From Collimonas pratensis (GTDB lineage: Bacteria; Pseudomonadota; Gammaproteobacteria; Burkholderiales; Burkholderiaceae_D): DNA of 64,000 bases. This document shows positions 43,748 through 53,001 of the stretch, in pieces. Within the stretch, counting starts at the first letter, position 1. Each line of letters opens with the position of its first letter. Both the position numbers and the translations under genes were made by a program. The stretch covers positions 2,790,001 to 2,854,000 of the forward strand of contig NZ_CP013234.1 in assembly GCF_001584185.1 (NCBI RefSeq), written 5' to 3'. Under the pieces are notes generated by a model. That model worked only from the letters and a program-made list of their open reading frames with translations. It was not told the DNA's origin and did no database searches.

Positions 43748-44644
43748 TTACCGCGCCGCAGCAAACACCGCCGCCAGCCAGTCGACAAACACGCGCACCC
43801 TGGGCGACAGCTGCCGATGATGCGGATACAGCACCGATACGGTCGACGGCTGCGGCCGGTATTCCGGCATTACTTCCCGCAAGGCGCCGCTGGCAAGCAA
43901 GCCTGCGACGCCATAACGCGGCACCTGGATCAAGCCGAAGCCCGATGCGCAGCACTGCTTGTAGGCGTCCGCATTATTGACCGATATCGTGCCCGGGATG
44001 GCAATCTCGCGCCTTTCTCCATCTACCTTGAATTCGAAGGGATAGATTTTTCCTGTCTGCGCTGAAAAGAAATTGACGGCGCGGTGCGCGGCAAGATCTT
44101 CTACGTGCCGTGGCTCTCCATGCAGTTCCAGATAAGCAGGGCTGGCGCAGGTCACCTGCTCCAGGCTGGCCAGCCGCCGCGCCACCATTGACGAATCCTG
44201 CAACTCGCCTACGCGCAGCACACAATCGATGCTTTCCCTGACCAGATCCACCAGACGATCACCCATACCGATCTGCAGTTCGATATGCGGATAGCGCGTG
44301 CAGAACTGGTCCAGCACCGGCAGCACGAAATGGCGGCCCAGCGTGCCGTGCATGTCTATCCTCAGCTTGCCTGAGGGGTTGGCGGCGGCTTGCGAAAACA
44401 CGTTTTCGGTTTCCTCCAGATCGGCCAGCAACTGTACGCAACGCGTGTAATAGGCGTCGCCGTCCAAGGTCGGGCTGACCTGGCGCGTGGTCCGGTGCAG
44501 CAGCCGCACGCGCAAGCGCGCTTCCAGCTGCTTGATGGCGTTGGTCACGGTCGCCTTCGGATAGCCGAGGTCCTCGGCGGCGCGGGTAAAGCTTTTCAAT
44601 TCGACAATGCGCGTAAAGATGCGCATGGATTCAAATTTATCCAT
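43748..44644 (-). CDS. LysR-family transcriptional regulator
   Basis: A 298-residue regulator. The winged helix-turn-helix is in residues 1-60 (MDKFESMRIFTRIVELKSFT, then AEDLGYPKATVTNAIKQLE). The effector domain begins near residue 88 (GKLRIDMHGTLGRHFVLPVL). The motif content is that of the CrgA/DmlR-like branch common in Burkholderiales. The longer frame to 44710 adds 22 unconserved residues. It is divergent from the SDR gene, which is its probable target; the 167-base gap is AT-rich, but no clear T-N11-A site could be singled out. Confidence 0.92.
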   Translation of the reverse strand: MDKFESMRIFTRIVELKSFTRAAEDLGYPKATVTNAIKQLEARLRVRLLHRTTRQVSPTLDGDAYYTRCVQLLADLEETENVFSQAAANPSGKLRIDMHGTLGRHFVLPVLDQFCTRYPHIELQIGMGDRLVDLVRESIDCVLRVGELQDSSMVARRLASLEQVTCASPAYLELHGEPRHVEDLAAHRAVNFFSAQTGKIYPFEFKVDGERREIAIPGTISVNNADAYKQCCASGFGLIQVPRYGVAGLLASGALREVMPEYRPQPSTVSVLYPHHRQLSPRVRVFVDWLAAVFAAAR

Positions 44645-44811
44645 AGGGCTGCCTGACTCAATTGTTAGTTTATATGGAACAGTGTAGGCAATTAAAGCTG
44701 GTTTATCCAATGAAAATTAACTGCCATGATGTACTCACTGCCCGGCAAACCGATTTCCGGCAACCCACGGGCGGTTTCAGCAACGCTTAAACCGATCTCA
44801 AGGAGCTTTAA

Positions 44812-45552
44812 ATGAACAACGCAAACAAGCAAGTAGCCATCGTCACCGGATCCTCGCGCGGCATCGGCGCCGCAGTAGCGCTGCGCCTGGCCAGAGACGG
44901 CTTTGCCGTGATCGTCAATTACGCTGGCAGCGCCGCAGCCGCCGAGGCCTTGGTGCAGCAATTGGTCAAGCAAGGCGGCCAGGCATTGGCGGTGCAGGCC
45001 GACGTCAGCGACGCCGCAGCCGTGCGCGCCATGTTCGACGCCGCGGAGCAAGCTTTCGGCGGAGTCGATGTGCTGGTCAACAATGCCGGCATCATGCTCA
45101 ACGCCAGCATCGCCGACACCGACGATGCCACTTTCGACCGCCAGATCGCCATCAATCTCAAAGGCAGCTTCAACACCCTGCGCGAAGCCGCCAGACGGCT
45201 GCGCCATGGCGGCCGCATCATCAATTTCTCATCGAGCGTGGTCGGCCTGCTGCAGCCTACATATGGTGTATATGCCGCCACCAAGGCCGGCGTGGAAGCG
45301 ATGACCAGCGTGCTGGCCAAGGAACTGCGCGGCAAAAACATCACCGTCAACGCAGTTGCCCCTGGGCCAACCGCTACCGACCTGTTCCTCAACGGTAAGC
45401 CGCAAGAAATGGTCGACCGCCTGGCCAAACTGGCGCCGCTCGAACGCCTGGGCCAACCGCAGGACATCGCAGCCACAGTCTCGTTCCTGGCCGGCGCCGA
45501 CGGCGGCTGGATCAACGGCCAGGTGCTGCGCGCCAACGGCGGCATCATCTGA
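44812..45552 (+). CDS. SDR-family oxidoreductase
   Basis: A 246-residue classical short-chain dehydrogenase. It has the cofactor motif TGSSRGIGAAVALRLA at residues 12-27, NNAGIM, catalytic Ser in INFSSSVVG, and YGVYAATKAGVEA with the YxxxK pair. The end, GGWINGQVLRANGGII, is typical of 3-oxoacyl-ACP-reductase-like SDRs. Arg in SSRG after the glycine motif suggests NADP(H). The substrate is unknown. An AAGGAG site lies 8-13 bases before the ATG. LysR/SDR divergent pairs are common and suggest induction by the substrate. Confidence 0.92.
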   Translation: MNNANKQVAIVTGSSRGIGAAVALRLARDGFAVIVNYAGSAAAAEALVQQLVKQGGQALAVQADVSDAAAVRAMFDAAEQAFGGVDVLVNNAGIMLNASIADTDDATFDRQIAINLKGSFNTLREAARRLRHGGRIINFSSSVVGLLQPTYGVYAATKAGVEAMTSVLAKELRGKNITVNAVAPGPTATDLFLNGKPQEMVDRLAKLAPLERLGQPQDIAATVSFLAGADGGWINGQVLRANGGII

Positions 45553-45600
45553 TCGCAGGAACCACAGGTCTCTCTTCGATATCTACGAAAGGAAAACATC

Positions 45601-45929
45601 ATGCAGCAAGTCATCGTCATTAGCGGCGCCTCCAGCGGCTTCGGCGCCCTCGCCGCGCGCGCCCTGGCCCATGCCGTTATGCCGTCGAGCACGGCGTAGG
45701 CCTGCGCAGCGTCGAACTCGACGTCGCCGCCAGCGCCTCGGTCGAGGCCGGCATCGCCAGCATCATCGCCGACTGCGGCCGGCTCGACGTCGTGATCCAT
45801 AACGCCGGCCACATCGATCCCTCGCAGGATGGCTGCGAAATCGTCAACGGCGTCGCCGACCGGGTACGCAGCGAGATGTTTCGCCGCATCGGCTTGGAAG
45901 ACCTGCTGCACCCGAAGGTGGTCGGCTGA
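45601..45929 (+). pseudogene. Remnant of a second SDR gene
   Basis: The ATG at 45601 begins a good SDR start (MQQVIVISGASSGFGALAAR), which stops at 45697-45699. In another frame the sequence goes on with YAVEHGVGLRSVELDVAA and CGRLDVVIHNAGH. It then jumps directly to the C-terminal signature HIDPSQDGCEIVNGVADR and ends LLHPKVVG at 45926. About 170 central residues, including the catalytic Tyr/Lys, are gone, and a short piece after the first helix is also missing. It is a dead gene 48 bases after the intact SDR, and too badly damaged to be an assembly error alone. Confidence 0.85.
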
Positions 45930-45936
45930 TGCGGTT

Positions 45937-46257
45937 TTATCCGGCCTTCTTCAGGCAGGCCGCCTTGGCGACGTCAAGGCGCTTTTCCAGGTTGGCTTCC
46001 AGCGACGGCGATTTGCCGGTCTGCAGCAGCAGGTTGTATTCGCTTTGCGGCACGCTGTCCCAGTAGGCATCGGACACGCAGCCGCAAAAGGCCGGCATTT
46101 TTTCCGGCGCCTTGGGTGCGCCGCGGGCTGAAGCGCCCATCTTCAGGCAGATGTCGGTATTAGCCTTCTTCAATTCGGGCATGACCTTGGCGCCCCATGC
46201 CAGCTGGCTGGCGGCGACCAGGGAAAGTGCAGTAATCGCGGCGAGGATTTTTCTCAT
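45937..46257 (-). CDS. Small secreted cysteine protein
   Basis: A 106-residue protein with a signal peptide (MRKILAAITALSLVAASQLAWG). The mature part has four Cys (ICLKMG, FCGC, AACLKK) that could form two disulfides. It is helical with few hydrophobics. No named family is recognised. It starts 8 bases after the stop of tadC and is probably the last gene of the tadABC transcript, hinting at a role in the pilus, which is unproven. Confidence 0.75.
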   Translation of the reverse strand: MRKILAAITALSLVAASQLAWGAKVMPELKKANTDICLKMGASARGAPKAPEKMPAFCGCVSDAYWDSVPQSEYNLLLQTGKSPSLEANLEKRLDVAKAACLKKAG

Positions 46258-46265
46258 CTGCTCTC

Positions 46266-47159
46266 TTATTTGAAATTCATCAGGATGGTCATCACAATCG
46301 GGAAAGCGATGATGATAAAGGTAATCGGGAAGATGAACATGATCAGGGGCGCGATCATCTTCATCGGTGCTTCCATCGCCAGCTTTTCGGCGCGCTGGAA
46401 ACGTTCGGTGCGCTTCTGTTCGGCGAACTTGCGCAAGGTCGGCCCCAGCGGCACGCCCAGTTTATCGCATTGCAGGACAATGCCGACAAAACGCGAGATG
46501 TCGACATTGCCGGTGCGACGGGCAAACTTTCCCAAGGCGTCGGCGCGGCCGGCGCCGGTTTTCATGTCGCGCACCACCCGTTCGATCTCATGGCGCAAGA
46601 TGCATTCCGGACCGCGTTCGCAGAAATTGACGATGGCGGTGTTCAGGGTCAAGCCACATTCGCAGCACAGGGTCACGATATCGACGAAAGACGGAAAATA
46701 GCGCGAGATCTCAATGTTGCGTTTCTTCTTCTGGTCGCGGATCCACATCAGCGGATAAAACCAGCCTATCAGTCCCAGCACCAGCATGATGATGAGCACC
46801 GTATAGTCGATGCCAAACGCCGCCAGGCCCACCAGCACGGCGCAAAATAGCGCTACTGCCAGCGAGAAGAACTGCAAGGCGTAAGTCTCGGCGGGCGTCA
46901 TGAAATATTCCAGGCCGGCCGAGTTAAGCATCTGCTTGCGTTTCAGCAGCCGCGCCTCCGACACTGTCGCGCCAAAATAGAAGTCGAAGAACATCACGCC
47001 ATTCCAGATTCTTTTCAGCAGCCGCGGCAGCGGATCCATGTTCGGCCGGAACTTGGTGACCTTGACATTGGCCACCAGCCGGAACAGGTAAAACATGAAA
47101 ACGCTGAGGCTGCCGAAGGCCAGTATGATTGCGCCGTAAAGATAGATTGAACTGTTCAT
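46266..47159 (-). CDS. tadC: Tad pilus inner-membrane protein TadC
   Basis: A 297-residue T2SS F-domain protein. It has an N-terminal membrane segment, two central ones (about 92-130), a cytoplasmic helical domain with YFPSFVDIVTLCCECGLTL and GPECILRHEIERVVRDM, and two at the end (PLIMFIFPITFIIIAFP). It pairs with TadB to form the platform on which the TadA ATPase acts. It starts 33 bases after tadB. The residues LGVPLGPTLRKFAEQ are typical of the TadC branch. Confidence 0.93.
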   Translation of the reverse strand: MNSSIYLYGAIILAFGSLSVFMFYLFRLVANVKVTKFRPNMDPLPRLLKRIWNGVMFFDFYFGATVSEARLLKRKQMLNSAGLEYFMTPAETYALQFFSLAVALFCAVLVGLAAFGIDYTVLIIMLVLGLIGWFYPLMWIRDQKKKRNIEISRYFPSFVDIVTLCCECGLTLNTAIVNFCERGPECILRHEIERVVRDMKTGAGRADALGKFARRTGNVDISRFVGIVLQCDKLGVPLGPTLRKFAEQKRTERFQRAEKLAMEAPMKMIAPLIMFIFPITFIIIAFPIVMTILMNFK

Positions 47160-47192
47160 GGCATGTATCCGATTACAAAATGTCCGCAGCCG

Positions 47193-48050
47193 TCAGACAT
47201 CGATGGCCAGGATTTTCTGGATCACCTTGTGGCCGACATAGGCCATGGTGAGACAGATGAAGAGTACGATCTTGCCGTAAAACGTGGTCAGCAGCAGCCC
47301 CATTTCGGCCGGTTGGATGAAGAACAGCGCAATCCCGACCAGCGCCGGCAGGCAGATCATGACCCAGCCCTGCATCTTGCCCTGCGCCGTCAGCGACCTG
47401 ATCTTGCCCTCGATTGTCAGTTTTTGCTGGATCGTGTTAGACAGGCTCATCAGCGTTTCCGACAGGTTGCCGCCCACCGATTTCGAGATCCGGAAGGTCA
47501 TCACCAGCAGCTGGAAATCGACCAGGTCGATGCGCTTGCCGACTTCTTCGATCGCGGTTTCGAAATCGACGCCGACTTTCTGTAGCCGGATCACGTGCGC
47601 AAATTCGCTGGCCAAAGGTGAATTGCTCTCCTTGGAATACGATTGCAAGGCAATGCTCAGGGACACCCCCGCCGTCAGGCTGGAGGCGATCACGGTGAGC
47701 GCCGTCGGCAATTCGTATTCGATGCTGTTGAGGCGGCGCTTGCGCTTGTAATTGCTGACCCACAGCGGCGCCTTGAAGATGAAATAACCGATCAGCAACA
47801 CCAGGAAGATGTTGCGCAAGACGAAATAAATCACCACCACCAGCATCAGCGCCGCCGCTATCTGGGCGAACAGCACCATGTAGACACGGCCGTCGCGCAG
47901 CCCGGTCCATTCCTTGATGTGGCCGATATAGCGCACGTGCATGTCGAACAGCAGCTTGAGGAAATACCCCTTGGAATTCAGCAGCGACCAGGCGATGAAC
48001 AGCACCAGCGCAAACAAGATCCCCGAAAACAGCAGTATCTGATTATTCAT
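47193..48050 (-). CDS. tadB: Tad pilus inner-membrane protein TadB
   Basis: A 285-residue T2SS F-domain protein. It has a first membrane segment at residues 5-25, a pair at about 65-100, a cytoplasmic domain with ELPTALTVIASSLTAGVSLS and VGGNLSETLMSLSNTIQQ, and a last pair (about 210-270). The motifs and length match TadB. It overlaps tadA by 8 bases, so coupled translation is likely. Confidence 0.93.
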   Translation of the reverse strand: MNNQILLFSGILFALVLFIAWSLLNSKGYFLKLLFDMHVRYIGHIKEWTGLRDGRVYMVLFAQIAAALMLVVVIYFVLRNIFLVLLIGYFIFKAPLWVSNYKRKRRLNSIEYELPTALTVIASSLTAGVSLSIALQSYSKESNSPLASEFAHVIRLQKVGVDFETAIEEVGKRIDLVDFQLLVMTFRISKSVGGNLSETLMSLSNTIQQKLTIEGKIRSLTAQGKMQGWVMICLPALVGIALFFIQPAEMGLLLTTFYGKIVLFICLTMAYVGHKVIQKILAIDV

Positions 48051-49890
48051 TTTCCAATCGCTCCATGAAGACAGGCTTCATGCCTGAATAACGGAATTCG
48101 CCAAAGGTCTTGCCATTCTGGTCCAGGCCTTCACGATGAAACTTGAAGATGTCCTGCAGCTGGATGGTTTCCGATTCGATGCCGACCACTTCAGTGATCG
48201 CCGTCACCTTGCGCGCGCCGCAGGAATAGCGGGTGAGCTGGATGATCAGGTGCACCGCCGAGGAAATCTGTTCGCGGATCGCCCGCACCGGCAGGTTCAT
48301 GCCGGCCATCAGCACCAGCACTTCCATACGCGCCAGCGCGTCGCGCGGCGAGTTGGCGTGCAAGGTGGTCATCGAGCCGTCATGGCCGGTATTCATGGCC
48401 TGCAGCATGTCCAGCGCTTCGCCGCCGCGGCACTCACCGACAATGATACGGTCGGGCCGCATCCGCAGCGAATTGCGCACCAGGTCACGGATCGCCACAT
48501 GGCCCTTGCCTTCGACGTTGGGCGGCCGGCTTTCCAGCGACACCAGGTTCGGCTGCGACAGCTGCAGCTCGGCCGCATCCTCGATGGTGACGATGCGCTC
48601 GTCGTTCGGCACGAAGGCAGACATCATGTTGAGGAAGGTGGTTTTACCGGAACCGGTGCCGCCTGACACCACGATGTTCAAGCGCTGTTCGACCGCGCTG
48701 CGCAGGATATTCAGCATGTCCTCCGTCATCGAGCCATACTTGATCAAGTCTTCGGCCACCATCTTGCGGCGCGAGAATTTCCGGATAGTCAGGGTCGGTC
48801 CGCGCAGCGACAGCGGTGAAATGATGGCATTCACGCGCGAACCGTCGCGCAAACGCGCATCGACCATCGGCGAGCTTTCATCGATACGGCGTCCTAGCGG
48901 CGTGACAATCCGCTCGATCGCTCCCAGCACCGCAAGGTCGCTGGTGAAAGTGGCGCTGGAGAGTTCCAGCCGGCCGCCGCGCTCGACCCAGATTTCGTCG
49001 TGGCGGTTGACCATGATTTCGGTCACGCTGTCGTCGGCGATCATCGGCTCCAGCGGCCCCAGGCCGACCGCTTCGTCCAGCACTTCCTTGGTCAGCAGCT
49101 CGGTGTCGATATTGTCCGGCAAGCTGAAGGTGGTGTTCAGCAACTCCTTGATCAGGCTCTTGACGTTGGCTTTGAGATCGTGCTCGGACATCTTGTTGGC
49201 GTCGATGCGGCGCAGATCGATTTCATGCAGCACCGCCTCGTGCAAGGTTTTGCGCCAGCGCGAAAATTCAAGATCGATCACGCGCGCCGGGATATTTGCG
49301 ACTTGCTTGCCGCCGGCGCCCGGCCTTGATCCCTGTGGCATGGCTGCCGGCGCCGCCGCAACGGCTATCGGGACCGGGCGAGACGGCGCCGGTGGTGGCG
49401 GCGCCTGGACCGGCGTGGCGAACTGCTGGCGCGGCGCGGCGGGCGGAAGCGGCTGGCTAGCCTGTTTCAGCGGCCGTTCCGCCACCAGCACTTCTTCAAA
49501 ATCATGTTCGATAGAGCTGATCGCATGGTTGACGGCCCGGTTCTGCCGCTCGCGGCCGACGCTGGCCTCGTGCCCCTGCTGGTTGGTATGCAAGGTCAGG
49601 CTGTAGTTGCCGATCTTGATCACGGTGTTGCTGCTCAGCGGCCCGAGGCGGTTGACGCGCTCGCCGTCGACCCAAGTGCCGAAGATGCTGCCGCTGTCTT
49701 CAATGAAAACGCTGCCCTCGTTCAATAGAAAAGTCGCATGCAGCTTGCTGACGTTCCAGCCCTTGAGACGCAGGTCGCAGCCCTCTCCCTTGCCGAGAAC
49801 GAAGCGTTCCTTGTCGACGTAGACTTCATCTAGTATGTCATAATCGTCCGCGACCACCATCAACACAAATCCACTTTGGCTCTCTGCCAT
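48043..49890 (-). CDS. tadA: Tad pilus ATPase TadA/CpaF with N-terminal FHA domain
   Basis: A 615-residue fusion. Residues about 22-95 are an FHA phosphothreonine-binding domain (FVLGKGEGCDLRLKGWNVSK, then SGSIFGTWVDGERV). A Pro/Ala-rich linker (about 145-190) leads to a CpaF secretion ATPase at about 220-610. There, Walker A is GGTGSGKTTF, the Asp box ends TIEDAAELQL, Walker B is RIIVGECRGGEALDML, and the His box is TTLHANS. It powers pilus assembly. The start codon shares CATG with the divergent DUF192 gene; a second possible start is the ATG at 49860. The FHA domain suggests control by Thr phosphorylation. Confidence 0.95.
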   Translation of the reverse strand: MAESQSGFVLMVVADDYDILDEVYVDKERFVLGKGEGCDLRLKGWNVSKLHATFLLNEGSVFIEDSGSIFGTWVDGERVNRLGPLSSNTVIKIGNYSLTLHTNQQGHEASVGRERQNRAVNHAISSIEHDFEEVLVAERPLKQASQPLPPAAPRQQFATPVQAPPPPAPSRPVPIAVAAAPAAMPQGSRPGAGGKQVANIPARVIDLEFSRWRKTLHEAVLHEIDLRRIDANKMSEHDLKANVKSLIKELLNTTFSLPDNIDTELLTKEVLDEAVGLGPLEPMIADDSVTEIMVNRHDEIWVERGGRLELSSATFTSDLAVLGAIERIVTPLGRRIDESSPMVDARLRDGSRVNAIISPLSLRGPTLTIRKFSRRKMVAEDLIKYGSMTEDMLNILRSAVEQRLNIVVSGGTGSGKTTFLNMMSAFVPNDERIVTIEDAAELQLSQPNLVSLESRPPNVEGKGHVAIRDLVRNSLRMRPDRIIVGECRGGEALDMLQAMNTGHDGSMTTLHANSPRDALARMEVLVLMAGMNLPVRAIREQISSAVHLIIQLTRYSCGARKVTAITEVVGIESETIQLQDIFKFHREGLDQNGKTFGEFRYSGMKPVFMERLENE

Positions 49891-50227
49891 GAAAATTATT
49901 CCCGCATATAAAAATAATCAGATCATCATCGCCAATGTCACCATCGGCGACTCGTTTTTCAGCCGCGCCCGCGGCCTGATGTTCACCAGGACGCTGGCGC
50001 CCGACAGCGGCTACCTGCTCAAGGACTGCAACTCGGTCCATACTTTTTTCATGCACTTCACCATCGGTGTGGTGTATCTGTCGCCAGACTTCGTCATCAC
50101 CAAGATAGTTCCGGTCATGGCGCGCAGAAGTCTTTCTTCCGACCGTTCCGCGCGCCACACGCTGGAACTGCATCCCGCCACCCTGGCAGCCCTGTCCCTG
50201 AGTGTCGGCGACCAGCTGCGTTTCTAG
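49889..50227 (+). CDS. DUF192 protein inside the Tad locus
   Basis: A 112-residue protein of the DUF192 family: FFSRARGLMFTRTL near residue 22, CNSVHTFFMHFTIGVVYLS at about 47 and a terminal LSVGDQLRF. There is no signal peptide, unlike many DUF192 proteins, which are exported. It is on the strand opposite all pilus genes, starts within tadA's own start codon and ends 28 bases from the secretin stop. Function is unknown. Its place between the two halves of the tad locus suggests it belongs to the pilus system. Confidence 0.85.
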   Translation: MKIIPAYKNNQIIIANVTIGDSFFSRARGLMFTRTLAPDSGYLLKDCNSVHTFFMHFTIGVVYLSPDFVITKIVPVMARRSLSSDRSARHTLELHPATLAALSLSVGDQLRF

Positions 50228-50255
50228 TCTGCACCTCTAGCCGGCCGCCGTCGCG

Positions 50256-51941
50256 TCAATGATTGCCGTATTCAGGCGGCAATGCCGGCTCAGGCCGCAG
50301 CGGCGCTGCCTGGAACGGCGACTTCACCGGTATTTCTTTCTGCAGATTGCGCAGGGTCGGCAGCTCTGCCTCCTCCGGCATGCCCACCGCTTTACGCGCC
50401 TGGTTGATGCGGTTGCTGATATTGCGTAAAGCATTCGAGCTTTCCCCCGACTCCCCTTCCTGCGTGTGCGGAATCGCCACCAGGTAGACCTCGGTCTGGT
50501 TGCGGGTGGTGCCGGTGCTCTTGAACAGGTTGCCCAGCAGCGGCACATCGCCCAGTCCCGGCACTTTCTGGATATCGGTGCTGCCGTCCTGGCTGTACAA
50601 GCCGGACAAGATGATGGCGTCGCCGGTCTTGACCGAGAAATCGGTCTCGGTGCGGCGCGTGGTGAATCCCGGAATGCCGCCGACGCTGACGGTCGGATCG
50701 ATCTTGCTGACCTCGGCCTTGAGGATGCCGGTGATGTTGCTGAAAGCATCCAGCTTGGGCGCGATTTCGATCAGGATGCCGTAAGGCTTGAAGGTGACGT
50801 TGGTGCCATTCTGGCTGACCGTCGGAATCGGCACTTCGCCGCCGGCGACGAAGCGAGCCTGGCCGCCGTTGCGGGTGGCGATGCTTGGTGACGCCAGCAC
50901 AAAGGCGTCGCCGCTGTCGACCGCCAGCTGGATGACCGAGGGAATCGCAATCGAAGCATTGACGCTGGCGCTGACGCCGCGCAGTTTCTGGTCAGGCAGG
51001 TCGAACTTGCCGCCGGTGCCGGTGTCTTGCGGCAAAGGCCGCAGGTTGACGGCGCCGCGCGATGCTTCGCCGAAGATGCCGATGTTGAAACCGTTGAAAC
51101 TCTTGGCCCAGTTGACGCCCAGGTTCTCCAGGTAGCCTTTCTTGAATTCGACAAAATACAGGTCGAACACCAGCATCTGCGAGTCCTGCTTGTAGGCGGG
51201 CACGGTGTCGATATCGAGCTTGGTGCTGTTGACCAGGTTGGCGTACTGATCGGTCAGGGCCGTGATTTTGGACAGGTCTTCGCGCGAATGGATATTGCCC
51301 TCCACGTACAGGCGGTCGCCGCGGCGCACCACATCGACACCCGTCAGGTCGGCCAGGGCTGCCTTGACATCGCGCTGCTGCTTGATGACGTTGAGCGCGG
51401 TCACCCGCAAGCGGATTTCACGCGAGAAGTTCGGCTTGTTCCAGAGCAGAATATTGGTCAGGCCTACTTCCTGGGCAATGATCAGCAGTTTGGTCTTTTC
51501 GATCACTGCGGTGGACGCGATCTTGCCGTTGCCGATAGCGATGCGGTTCACCGCGCCGACTTCGATCACGCGCGCCTCGCCGGCGTACATGAGCAGTTCG
51601 TCGTCGACTGCTTGCTGCGCCTTTGCTCCATGGCCGCTCGAAGGCTTCAAGGCAGCAAGGTCGCCGGCATTGCGGACAGGGATGCCCTCCGGCCCGTTCA
51701 TCTGGTTTCTCTGTTCAATCGCATTGCCGTCCAGGTATTCGACGCCGCCGTCGCGGCTGGCGCGGGCCTCGTTTTGGACCTGTTTTTGGCTGGCTTTTTG
51801 TGCCTTGTTCTGGTTTTGCAAAGTCTCCGGCAAAGGTGCGGCGGCAAAGGCGCGGCTGCCAATCAGGGCGGACAACAGCAGGCAGGAGCGGAAATTTCTT
51901 GGATTAGTCATGTTATTGCGTGGCTTTTTGTTGGATATCAT
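50256..51941 (-). CDS. cpaC: Tad pilus secretin (CpaC/RcpA)
   Basis: A 561-residue outer-membrane secretin. Its parts are a signal peptide (hydrophobic SCLLLSALIGSRAFA), a Gln/Lys-rich stretch, a pilus N-domain (EARVIEVGAVNRIAIGNGK), a BON-like segment (VVRRGDRLYVEGNIHSREDL) and the secretin core from about residue 265. The core contains VPIPTVSQNGTNVTFKPYG and GDAIILSGLYSQDGSTDI. The start at 51941 overlaps the cpaB stop in ATGA; an ATG at 51911 would give a shorter, more usual signal peptide. It forms the pore through which the Flp pilus leaves the cell. Confidence 0.94.
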   Translation of the reverse strand: MISNKKPRNNMTNPRNFRSCLLLSALIGSRAFAAAPLPETLQNQNKAQKASQKQVQNEARASRDGGVEYLDGNAIEQRNQMNGPEGIPVRNAGDLAALKPSSGHGAKAQQAVDDELLMYAGEARVIEVGAVNRIAIGNGKIASTAVIEKTKLLIIAQEVGLTNILLWNKPNFSREIRLRVTALNVIKQQRDVKAALADLTGVDVVRRGDRLYVEGNIHSREDLSKITALTDQYANLVNSTKLDIDTVPAYKQDSQMLVFDLYFVEFKKGYLENLGVNWAKSFNGFNIGIFGEASRGAVNLRPLPQDTGTGGKFDLPDQKLRGVSASVNASIAIPSVIQLAVDSGDAFVLASPSIATRNGGQARFVAGGEVPIPTVSQNGTNVTFKPYGILIEIAPKLDAFSNITGILKAEVSKIDPTVSVGGIPGFTTRRTETDFSVKTGDAIILSGLYSQDGSTDIQKVPGLGDVPLLGNLFKSTGTTRNQTEVYLVAIPHTQEGESGESSNALRNISNRINQARKAVGMPEEAELPTLRNLQKEIPVKSPFQAAPLRPEPALPPEYGNH

Positions 51942-52921
51942 TGTGGATTGCCGGCTGCGCTGCCCAGAAGGCGCTTGAAGGCTTCAAGTTTGCTGGCCTG
52001 GTCGCTGCCGCCGTCGGCATATTCGCCGGTCTTGAAGCGGCCGCCGATGATGTAGTCGACCTGCGACCCCGGCATCTGCAGGCGGCGCTTGGCGTCCGGA
52101 TCGATGACATCGGACAGGAACAGTCTTTTCTCGGCGTCGCCCTGGTCGTCAGGACTGCGCAGCACGGCGACGATGCGGGCGCCGGTCTGCACCAGGATGA
52201 CTTTCTGGGCATCCGCCGCCGGCACCGAAATCGTCACCGTGCTGTAAGTGGCGCGCCCGGCCTGGCCCTGGCGCTCGCCTAACCCTGCTTCGCGTGCGCG
52301 GTCGGCCGCCAACACTTCGCGCACCGTGGTCTGACCGGTGGCGCGCACTTCGATATTCTTCAGCAACGGCGCCAGCACGGTATCTTCCGGCTGCGGTCCG
52401 GCACTGGGCGGCCCTTCCTGAGGCCGTTTCATCATGTAGAACAGGTCGATATGATCACCGGCGCGCAGCAGGCCGGAAAAAGAATTGATCTCGTCCACCG
52501 GAATGGTGATCGCCCGACTGCCGGCATCGATCGATTTGGAAAACGGCACCGACTCGTACATCAGGAAATACGATTCCAGCAAGGGTGTGCCCTTGCGCAC
52601 CGGGCGGATGATCTTCTTGCCGATATAGGCATCGATCTGTTCCGGCGAGATGACGTCGAAGTTCATGTATTCCTTGGGCACCGTGCGCGAAGCCAGCTGT
52701 TCCATGGTCAGCACGTCGCCGGGATTGAGGTCGATCCGCGGCACCGTCACTACGGTGCGCACCTTGCTGGCTTCGTCGCTCAGGCTTTTTTCGATTTCAC
52801 TAGAACGGGTTTTCAGGTAGTTGTTGGCGAGGAAGACGGCGAATGCGGCGATCAGGACGATGATGAGCAGCGGCAGCGCTTTCTTGATTTTTTGAAAATT
52901 GATGAAACGTTTTATGTTCAT
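51938..52921 (-). CDS. cpaB: Tad pilus assembly protein CpaB/RcpC
   Basis: A 327-residue protein with an N-terminal membrane anchor (ALPLLIIVLIAAFAVFLANNYL) and an SAF domain. The family segment is IDLNPGDVLTMEQLASRTVP, then GSRAITIPVDEINSFSGLLR and GDHIDLFYMM. The RcpC-type C-terminal domain ends with a short polar tail. It sits in the periplasm and works with the secretin, whose gene overlaps it by four bases. Confidence 0.93.
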   Translation of the reverse strand: MNIKRFINFQKIKKALPLLIIVLIAAFAVFLANNYLKTRSSEIEKSLSDEASKVRTVVTVPRIDLNPGDVLTMEQLASRTVPKEYMNFDVISPEQIDAYIGKKIIRPVRKGTPLLESYFLMYESVPFSKSIDAGSRAITIPVDEINSFSGLLRAGDHIDLFYMMKRPQEGPPSAGPQPEDTVLAPLLKNIEVRATGQTTVREVLAADRAREAGLGERQGQAGRATYSTVTISVPAADAQKVILVQTGARIVAVLRSPDDQGDAEKRLFLSDVIDPDAKRRLQMPGSQVDYIIGGRFKTGEYADGGSDQASKLEAFKRLLGSAAGNPQ

Positions 52922-53001
52922 GATGTGAGAGTAAAAGTGATCGTCGTTGCGAACTGCTGAGAGTCGCTGCGTGTCTTGGAAAATCGGAAGGCGTTGCGGC
53001 T

